Below, one piece after another: positions 52,800 through 62,090 of a stretch of 64,000 bases of DNA. Within the stretch, counting starts at the first letter, position 1. Each line of letters starts with the position of its first letter. The DNA is taken from the NCBI RefSeq assembly GCF_029227915.1, contig NC_079886.1, forward strand, positions 3,038,001-3,102,000. The letters are read 5' to 3'. The notes below the pieces were generated by a model, which saw only the letters and a list, made by a program, of their open reading frames with translations, searched no databases and had not been told where the DNA came from. The translations under genes were made by a program, and so were the position numbers. This DNA is from Hydractinia symbiolongicarpus (Eukaryota; Cnidaria; Hydrozoa; Anthoathecata; Hydractiniidae).

Positions 52800-55700
52800 T
52801 TTGATGAGACGCTAAATAAAAGAAGTTTAATCGCCGGCAAACGAAAACCCGCCATTTCCTGTAAATCCCGGGCTTTGCCCCTATAGTCAAATGTATACAA
52901 AGAAAGTACCCTGTGAGTAAACTCATTTTCAGAACGATTTTTTAAATTATTTTTTAACCACTAAAACGGATGAGACTTGTAGTTTTCAAAAATGTTTTCA
53001 TTTTTGATGAGACGCTGAATAAAAGAAGTTTAATCGCCGGCCAACGAAAACCCGCGATTTCCCGTAAATCCCGTACTCGGCCCATATAGTCGAATGTATA
53101 CAAAGAAAGTACCCTGTCAGTAAACTCATTTTCAGAACGATTTTTTAAATTATTTTTTCACCACTAAAACGCATGAGACTGGTAGTTTTCAAAAATGTTT
53201 TCATTTTTGATAAGACGCTGAATAAAAAAAGTTTAATCGTCGGCAAACGAAAACCCGCTATTTCCCGTAAATCCGGTACTCGGCCCGTATAGTCAAAAGT
53301 ATACAAAGTAAGTACTCAAGGAGTAAACTCATTTCCTGAACGATTTTTTAAATTATTTTTTCACCACTAAAACGCATGAGACTTGTAGTTTTCAAAAATG
53401 TTTTCATTTTTGATGAGACGCTAAATAAAAGAAGTTTAATCGCCGGCAAACGAAAACCCGCGATTTCCTGTAAATCCCAGGCTTGGCCCATATAGTCGAA
53501 TGTATACAAAGAAAGTACCCTGTGAGTATACTCATTTTCAGAACGATTTTTTAAATTATTTTTTCACCACTAAAACGCAAGAGACTGGTAGTTTTCAAAA
53601 ATGTTTTCATTTTTGATAAGACGCTGAATAAAAAAAGTTTAATCGCCGGCAAACGAAAACCCGCGATTTCCCGTAAATCCGGTACTCGACCCGTATAGTC
53701 AAAAGTATACAAAAAAAGTACTCAAGGAGTAAACTCATTTCCCGAACGATGTTTTAAATTATTTTTTCACCACTAAAACGCCTGAGACTTGTAGTTTTCA
53801 AAAATGTTTTCATTTTTGATGAGACGCTAAATAAAAGAAGTTTAATCGCCGGCAAACGAAAACTCGCCATTTCCTGTAAATCCCGGGCTTTGCCCCTATA
53901 GTCAAATGTATACAAAGAAAGTACCCTGTGAGTAAACTCATTTTCAGAACGATTTTTTTAATTATTTTTTAACCACTAAAACGGATGAGACTTGTAGTTT
54001 TCAAAAATGTTTTCATTTTTGATGAGACGCTAAATAAAAGAAGTTTAATCGCCGGCAAACGAAAACCCGCGATTTCCTGTAAATCCCAGGCTTGGCCCAT
54101 ATAGTCGAATGTATACAAAGAAAGTACCCTGTGAGTATACTCATTTTCAGAACGATTTTTTAAATTATTTTTTCACCACTAAAACGCAAGAGACTGGTAG
54201 TTTTCAAAAATGTTTTCATTTTTGATAAGACGCTGAATAAAACAAGTTTAATCGCCGGCAAACGAAAACCCGCGATTTCCCGTAAATCCGGTACTCGACC
54301 CGTATAGTCAAAAGTATACAAAGAAAGTACTCAAGGAGTAAACTCATTTCCCGAACGATGTTTTAAATTATTTTTTCACCACTAAAACGCCTGAGACTTG
54401 TAGTTTTTAAAAATGTTTTCATTTTTGATGAGACGCTCAATAAAAGAAGTTTAATCGCCGGCAAACGAAAACCCGCCATTTCCTGTAAATCCCGGGCTTT
54501 GCCCCTATAGTCAAATGTATACAAAGAAAGTACCCTGTGAGTAAACTCATTTTCAGAACGATTTTTTAAATTATTTTTTAACCACTAAAACGCCTGAGAC
54601 TTGTAGTTTTTAAAAATGTTTTCATTTTTGATGAGACGCTAAATAAAAGAAGTTTAATCGCCGGCAAACGAAAACCCGCCATTTCCTGTAAATCCCGGGC
54701 TTTGCCCCTATAGTCAAATGTATACAAAGAAAGTACCCTGTGAGTAAACTCATTTTCAGAACGATTTTTTAAATTATTTTTTAACCACTAAAACGGATGA
54801 GACTTGTAGTTTTCAAAAATGTTTTCATTTTTGATGAGACGCTGAATAAAAGAAGTTTAATCGCCGGCCAACGAAAACCCGCGATTTCCCGTAAATCCCG
54901 TACTCGGCCCATATAGTCGAATGTATACAAAGAAAGTACCCTGTCAGTAAACTCATTTTCAGAACGATTTTTTAAATTATTTTTTCACCACTAAAACGCA
55001 TGAGACTGGTAGTTTTCAAAAATGTTTTCATTTTTGATAAGACGCTGAATAAAAAAAGTTTAATCGTCGGCAAACGAAAACCCGCTATTTCCCGTAAATC
55101 CGGTACTCGGCCCGTATAGTCAAAAGTATACAAAGTAAGTACTCAAGGAGTAAACTCATTTCCTGAACGATTTTTTAAATTATTTTTTCACCACTAAAAC
55201 GCATGAGACTTGTAGTTTTCAAAAATGTTTTCATTTTTGATGAGACGCTAAATAAAAGAAGTTTAATCGCCGGCAAACGAAAACCCGCGATTTCCTGTAA
55301 ATCCCAGGCTTGGCCCATATAGTCGAATGTATACAAAGAAAGTACCCTGTGAGTATACTCATTTTCAGAACGATTTTTTAAATTATTTTTTCACCACTAA
55401 AACGCAAGAGACTGGTAGTTTTCAAAAATGTTTTCATTTTTGATAAGACGCTGAATAAAAAAAGTTTAATCGCCGGCAAACGAAAACCCGCGATTTCCCG
55501 TAAATCCGGTACTCGACCCGTATAGTCAAAAGTATACAAAAAAAGTACTCAAGGAGTAAACTCATTTCCCGAACGATGTTTTAAATTATTTTTTCACCAC
55601 TAAAACGCCTGAGACTTGTAGTTTTCAAAAATGTTTTCATTTTTGATGAGACGCTAAATAAAAGAAGTTTAATCGCCGGCAAACGAAAACTCGCCATTTC

Positions 55701-56492
55701 CTGTAAATCCCGGGCTTTGCCCCTATAGTCAAATGTATACAAAGAAAGTACCCTGTGAGTAAACTCATTTTCAGAACGATTTTTTTAATTATTTTTTAAC
55801 CACTAAAACGGATGAGACTTGTAGTTTTCAAAAATGTTTTCATTTTTGATGAGACGCTAAATAAAAGAAGTTTAATCGCCGGCAAACGAAAACCCGCGAT
55901 TTCCTGTAAATCCCAGGCTTGGCCCATATAGTCGAATGTATACAAAGAAAGTACCCTGTGAGTATACTCATTTTCAGAACGATTTTTTAAATTATTTTTT
56001 CACCACTAAAACGCAAGAGACTGGTAGTTTTCAAAAATGTTTTCATTTTTGATAAGACGCTGAATAAAACAAGTTTAATCGCCGGCAAACGAAAACCCGC
56101 GATTTCCCGTAAATCCGGTACTCGACCCGTATAGTCAAAAGTATACAAAGAAAGTACTCAAGGAGTAAACTCATTTCCCGAACGATGTTTTAAATTATTT
56201 TTTCACCACTAAAACGCCTGAGACTTGTAGTTTTTAAAAATGTTTTCATTTTTGATGAGACGCTCAATAAAAGAAGTTTAATCGCCGGCAAACGAAAACC
56301 CGCCATTTCCTGTAAATCCCGGGCTTTGCCCCTATAGTCAAATGTATACAAAGAAAGTACCCTGTGAGTAAACTCATTTTCAGAACGATTTTTTAAATTA
56401 TTTTTTAACCACTAAAACGCCTGAGACTTGTAGTTTTTAAAAATGTTTTCATTTTTGATGAGACGCTAAATAAAAGAAGTTTAATCGCCGGC
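52800..56492 (+). repeat. Nine-monomer tandem duplication (1827-bp period)
   Basis: Two complete copies at an offset of exactly 1827 = 9 x 203: 'acaaagtaagtactc' at 53303 and 55130, 'aactcgccatttcc' at 53861 and 55688, and 'acgctcaataaaag' once in each. I noticed no differences within the copies. The repeated stretch totals 2 x 1827 plus about 39 bp, so the crossover fell within a short homologous overlap between the 'cgcctgagac' and 'cgcatgagac' monomers. This is the clearest recent duplication in the right half of the window. Confidence 0.92.
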
Positions 56493-58190
56493 AAACAAAA
56501 ACCGGCGATTTCCCGTAAATCCCGGACTCGGTCCGTATAGTCAAAAGTATACAAAGAAAGTACCCAGGGAGTAAATTCATTTCCCGAACGATTTTTTAAA
56601 TTATTTTTGCACCACTAAAACGCATGAGACTTGTAGTTTTCAAAAAAATTTTCATTTTTGATGTGCCGGTGAATAAAAGAAGTTTAATCGCCGGCAAACG
56701 AAAACCCGCGATTTCCCGTAAATGCCGTACTCGGCCCATATAGTCAAAAGTATACAAAGAAAGTACCCAGGGAGTAAACGCATTTCCCGAACGATTTTTT
56801 AAATTATTTTTTCACCACTAAAACGCATGAGACTTGTAGTTTTCAAAAATGTTTTCATTTTTGATGAGACGCTAAATAAAAGAAGTTTAATCGCCGGCAA
56901 ACGAAAACCCGCGATTTCCTGTAAATCCCAGGCTTGGCCCCTATAGTCGAATGTATACAAAGAAAGTACCCTGTGAGTAAACTGACTTTCAGAACGATTT
57001 TTTAAATTATTTTTTCACCACTAAAACGCAAGAGACTGGTAGTTTTCAAAAGTGTTTTAATTTTTGATAAGACGCTGTATAAAAAAAGTTTAATCGCCGG
57101 CAAACGAAAACCCGCGATTTCCCGTAAATCCCGTACTCGGCCCATATAGTCAAAAGTATACAAAGAAAGTACCCAGGGAGTAAACTCATTTCACGAACGA
57201 TTTTTTAAATTATTTTTTCACCACTAAAACGCATGAGACTTGTAGTTTTCAAAAATGTTTTCATTTTTGATGGGACGCTAAATAAAAGAAGTTTAATCGC
57301 CGGCAAACAAAAACCCGCAATTTCCCGTAAATCCCGGACTCGGCCCGTATAGTCAAAAGTATACAAAGAAAGTACCCAGGGAGTAAATTCATTTCCCGAA
57401 CGATTTTTTAATTTATTTTTTTACCACTAAAACGCATGAGACTTGTAGTTTTCAAAAATATTTTCATTTTTGATGAGACGTTAAATAAAAGAAGTTTAAT
57501 CGCCGGCAAACGAAAACCCGCAATTTCCCGTAAATCCCGTACTCGGCCCGTATAGTCAAAAGTATACAAAGAAAGTACCCAGGGAGTAAATTCATTTCCC
57601 GAACGATTTTTTAAATTATTTTTTCACCACTAAAACGCATGAGACTTGTAGTTTTCAAAAATATTTTCATTTTTGATGAGACGCTGAATAAAAGAAGTTT
57701 AATCGCCGGGAAACGAAAACCCGCTATTTCCCGTAAATCCGGTACTCGGCCGTATAGTCAAAAGTATACAAAGAAAGTACCCAGGGAGTAAATTCATTTC
57801 CCGAACGATTTTTTAAATTATTTTTTCACCACTAAAACGCATGAGACTTGTAGTTTTCAAAAATATTTTCATTTTTGATAAGACGCTGAATAAAAGAAGT
57901 TTAATCGCCGGGAAACGAAAACCCGCTATTTCCCGTAAATCCGGTACTCGGCCCGTATAGTCAAAAGTATACAAAGAAAGTACTCAAGGAGTAAACTCAT
58001 TTCCCGAACGATTTTATAAATTATTTTTTCACCGCTAAAACGCATGAGACTTGTAGTTTTCAAAAATGTTTTCATTTTTGATGAGACGCTGAATAAAAGA
58101 AGTTTAATCGCCGGCAAACGAAAACCTGCGATTTCCCGTAAATCCCGTACTCGGCCCGTATAGTCAAAAGTATACAAAGAAAGTACCCTG

Positions 58191-58393
58191 CGAGTAAATT
58201 CATTTCCCGACCGATTTTTTAAATTATTTTTTCACCACTAAAACGCATGAAACTTGTAGTTTTCAAAATTAATTTCTTTTTTGATGAGACGCTGAATAAA
58301 AGAAGTTTAATCGCCGGCAAACGAGAACCCGCGATTTCCCGTAAATCCCGTACTCGGCCCGTATAGTCAAAAGTATACAAAAAAAGTACCCAG
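58191..58393 (+). repeat. Second 'aaattaattt' palindrome monomer
   Basis: This monomer shares with 8468-8670 the rare 'caaaattaatttc' and 'acgagaacccgc', but has 'ttcttttttgatg' and lacks the other private changes. The two are about 50 kb apart in different domains. Confidence 0.8.
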
Positions 58394-58544
58394 GGAGTAA
58401 ATTCATTTCCCGAAAGATTTTTTAAATTATTTTTTCACCACTAAAACGCATGAGACTTGTAGTTTTCAAAAATGTTTTCATTTTTGATGAGACGCTAATT
58501 AAAAGGAGTTTAATCGCCGGCAAACGAAAACCCGCGATTTCCTG

Positions 58545-59889
58545 TAAATCCGGTACTCGACCCGTATAGTCAAAAGTATACAAAGAAAGTACTCAAGGAG
58601 TACACTCATTTCCCGAACGATTTTTTAAATTATTTTTTCACCACTAAAACGCCTGAGACTTGTAGTTTTCAAAAATGTTTTCATTTTTGATGAGACGCTA
58701 AATAAAAGAAGTTTAATCGCCGGCAAACAAAAACCCGCGATTTCCTGTAAATCCCGTACTCGGCCCATATAGTCAAAAGTATACAAAAAAAGTACCCAGG
58801 GAGTAAACTCATTTCCCGAACGATTTTTTAAATTATTTTTTCACCACTTAAACGCCTGAGACTTGTAGTTTTCAAAAATGTTTTCATTTTTGATGAGACG
58901 CTAAATAAAAGAAGTTTAATCGCCGGCAAACAAAAACCCGCGATTTCCCGTAAATCCCGGACTCGGCCCGTATAATCAAAAGTATACAAAGAAAGTACCC
59001 AGGGAGTCAATTCATTTCCCGAACGATTTTTTAAATTATTTTTTCACCACTAAAACGCATGAGACTTGTAGTTTTCAAAAATGTTTTCATTTTTGATGAG
59101 ACGCTAAATAAAAGAAGTTTAATCGCCGGCAAACGAAAACCCGCGATTTCCTGTAAATCCCGGGCTTGGCCCCTATAGTCGAATGTATACAAAGAAAGTA
59201 CCCTGTGAGTAAACTGATTTTCAGAACGATTTTTTAAATTATTTTTTCACCACTAAAACGCAAGAGACTGGTATTTTTCAAAAATGTTTTCATTTTTGAT
59301 AAGACGCTGAATAAAAAAAGTTTAATCACCGGCAAACGAAAACCTGCAATTTCCCGTAAATCCGGTACTCTACCCGTATAGTCAAAAGTATACAAAGAAA
59401 GTACTCAAGGAGTACACTCATTTCCCGAACGATTTTTTAAATTATTTTTTCACCACTAAAACGCCTGAGACTTGTAGTTTTCAAAAATGTTTTCATTTTT
59501 GATGAGACGCTAAATAAAAGAAGTTTAATCGCCGGCAAACAAAAACCCGCGATTTCCTGTAAATCCCGTACTCGGCCCATATAGTCAAAAGTATACAAAA
59601 AAAGTACCCAGGGAGTAAACTCATTTCCCGAACGATTTTTTAAATTATTTTTTCACCACTTAAACGCCTGAGACTTGTAGTTTTCAAAAATGTTTCCATT
59701 TTTGATGAGACGCTAAATAAAAGAAGTTTAATCGCCGGCAAACAAAAACCCGCTATTTCCCGTAAATCCCGGACTCGGCCCGTATAGTCAAAAGTATACA
59801 AAGAAAGTACCCAGGGAGTCAATTCATTTCCCGAACGATTTTTTAAATTATTTTTTCACCACTAAAACGCATGAGACTTGTAGTTTTCA
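58545..59889 (+). repeat. Four-monomer tandem duplication (812-bp period)
   Basis: Bases ~58545-59077 match ~59357-59889 at an offset of 812 = 4 x 203. Shared rare variants are 'ggagtacactc', 'ccacttaaacgcctg' and 'gggagtcaattc' (59004 and 59816). Differences include 'actcgacccg' against 'actctacccg' and 'gttttcattt' against 'gtttccattt'. Confidence 0.85.
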
Positions 59890-61510
59890 AAAAAATTTTC
59901 ATTTTTGATGAGACGGTGAATAAAAGAAGTTTAATCGCCGGCAACCGAAAACCCGCGATTTCCCGTAAATGCCGTACTCGGCCCATATAGTCAAAAGTAT
60001 ACAAAGAAAGTAACCAGGGAGTAAACGCATTTCCCGAACGATTTTTTAAATTATTTTTTCACCACTAAAATGCATGAGACTTGTAGTTTTCAAAAATGTT
60101 TTCAATATTGATGAGACGCTAAATAAAAGAAGTTTAATCGCCGGCAAACGAAAACCCGCAATTTCCTGTAAATCCCAGGCTTGGCCCCTATAGTCGAATG
60201 TATACAAAGAAAGTACCCTGTGAGTAAACTGATTTTCAGAACGATTTTTTAAATTATTTTTTCACCACTAAAACGCAAGAGACTGGTAGTTTTCAAAAAT
60301 GTTTTCATTTTTGATTAGACGCTGAATAAAAAAAGTTTAATCGCCGGCAAACGAAAACCCGCGATTTCCCGTAAATCCGGTACTCGACCCGTATAGTCAA
60401 AAGTATACAAAGAAAGTACTCAAGGAGAAAACTCATTTCCCGAACGATTTTTTAAATTATTTTTTTACCACTAAAACGCCTGAGACTTGTAGTTTTCAAA
60501 AATGTTTTCATTTTTGATGAGACGCTAAATAAAAGAAGTTTAATCGCCGGCAAACAAAAACCCGCGATTTCCCATAAATCCCGGACTCGGCCCGTATAGT
60601 CAAAAGTATACAAAGAAAGTACCCAGGGAGTAAATTTATTTCCCGAACGATTTTTTAAATTATTTTTTCACCACTAAAACGCATGAGACTTGTAGTTTTC
60701 AAAAACTTTTCGTTTTTGATGAGACGGTGAATAAAAGAAGTTTAATCGCCGGCAAACAAAAACCCGCGATTTCCCGTAAATGCCGTACTCGGCCCATATA
60801 CTCAAAAGTATACAAAGAAAGTACCCAGGGAGTAAACGCATTTCCCGAACGATTTTTTAAATTATTTTTTCACCACTAAAATGCACGAGACTTGTAGTTT
60901 TCAAAAATGTTTTCATTTTTGATGAGACGCTAAATAAAAGAAGTTTAATCGCCGGCAAACGAAAACCCGCAATTTCCTGTAAATCCCAGGCTTGGCCCCT
61001 ATAGTCGAATGTATACAAAGAAAGTACCCTGTGAGTAAACTCATTTTCAGAACGATTTTTTAAATTATTTTTTCACCACTAAAACGCAAGAGACTGGTAG
61101 TTTTCAAAAATGTTTTCATTTTTGATAAGACGCTGAATAAAAAAAGTTTAATCGCCGGCAAACGAAAAGCCGCGATTTCCCGTAAATCCGGTACTCGACC
61201 CGTATAGTCAAAAGTATACAAAGAAAGTACTGAAGGAGTAAACTCATTTCCCGAACGATTTTTTAAATTATTTTTTCACCACTAAAACGCATGAGACTTG
61301 TAGTTTTCAAAAATGTTTTCATTTTTGATGAGACGCTAATTAAAAGAAGTTTAATCGCCGGCAAACGAAAACCCGCGATTTCCTGTAAATCCCAGGCTTG
61401 GCCCCTATAGTCGAATGTATACAAAGAAAGTACCCTGTGAGTAAACTGATTTTCAGAACGATTTTTTAAATTATTTTTTCACCACTAAAACGCAAGAGAC
61501 TGGTAGTTTT
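59890..61510 (+). repeat. Four-monomer period (~811 bp) with 'gacggtgaat' monomers
   Basis: 'cggtgaataaaag' lies at 59914 and 60725 (811 bp), and 'gactggtag' at 60281 and 61092 (811 bp). An earlier relative is at 56667, 16 monomers minus one base upstream. The copies differ more than in the tandem blocks to the left, suggesting an older event. Confidence 0.7.
60699..60719. other. Inverted repeat with paired arm changes
   Basis: Arms are 'tcaaaaac' (60699-60706) and 'gtttttga' (60712-60719), perfect complements around the 5-base loop 'ttttc'. Relative to the common arms 'tcaaaaat' and 'atttttga', both arms have changed at the same paired position (T-A to C-G), so pairing is kept. A one-base shortening of the loop region accompanies this. 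Confidence 0.75.
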
Positions 61511-61740
61511 CAAAAGTGTTTTCATTTTTGATAAGACGCTGTATAAAAAAAGTTTAATCGCCGGCAAACGAAAACCCGCGATTTCCCGTAAATCCGGTAC
61601 TCGACCCGTATAGTCAAAAGTATACAAAGAAAGTACCCAGGGAGTAAACTCATTTCCCGAACGATTTTTTAAATTATTTTTTCACCACTAAAACGCATGA
61701 GACTTGTAGTTTTCAAAAAAATTTTCATTTTTGATGAGAC

Positions 61741-62090
61741 GCTGAATGAAAGAAGTTTGATATCCGGCAAACGTAAACCCGGGATTTACTGTAAATCCCG
61801 AACTTTGCCCGTATAGTCGAATGTATAAAAGAAAGTACCCAGGGAGTAAACTGATTTCCCGAACGATTTTTCAAATTGTTTCTGCAGCACTAGAACGAAT
61901 AAGACATGTAGTATTCAAAAATGATTACATTTTTGATGAGACGCCGAATGAAAGCAGTTTAATCGCCGACAAACGAAAACCCGCTTTTCCCGTAAATCCC
62001 TGGCTTGGCCCGTATAGTTGAATGTATACAAAGAAAGTACCCTGTGAATAAACTCATTTTCAGAACGATTTTTTAAATTATTTTCTCAGC
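61741..62090 (+). repeat. Most diverged monomers of the window
   Basis: Nearly two monomers carry many more changes than any others. Examples are 'gaagtttgatatccgg', 'acgtaaacccggg', 'tttactgtaaatc', 'gaactttgcccg', 'caaattgtttctgcagcac', 'tagaacgaataagacatg', 'tagtattcaaaaatgatt', 'acgccgaatgaaagcag' and 'ccgacaaacg'. Length and register are kept, so they belong to the same satellite. They are flanked on both sides by ordinary monomers. They may be an old relic that escaped homogenisation, or a related satellite variant brought in by exchange. Confidence 0.88.
61915..61936. other. Inverted repeat kept in a diverged monomer
   Basis: Arms 'tcaaaaatg' (61915-61923) and 'catttttga' (61928-61936) are intact, while the loop has become 'atta' instead of 'tttt' and the surrounding bases carry many substitutions. 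Confidence 0.85.

Larger units (their letters stand above)
50478..56567 (+). repeat. Array domain C: 'gactggtag' subtype
   Basis: The change 'gacttgtag' to 'gactggtag' first appears at 50944 and recurs at 51350, 51959 and onwards, generally with 'gataagacgctg', 'ataaaaaaagttt' and 'ggtactcgac'. It alternates with a 'cggatgagac' / 'tttttaacc' subtype and a 'gggctttgcccctatag' subtype. I did not see 'gactggtag' in the left 50 kb. Confidence 0.75.
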
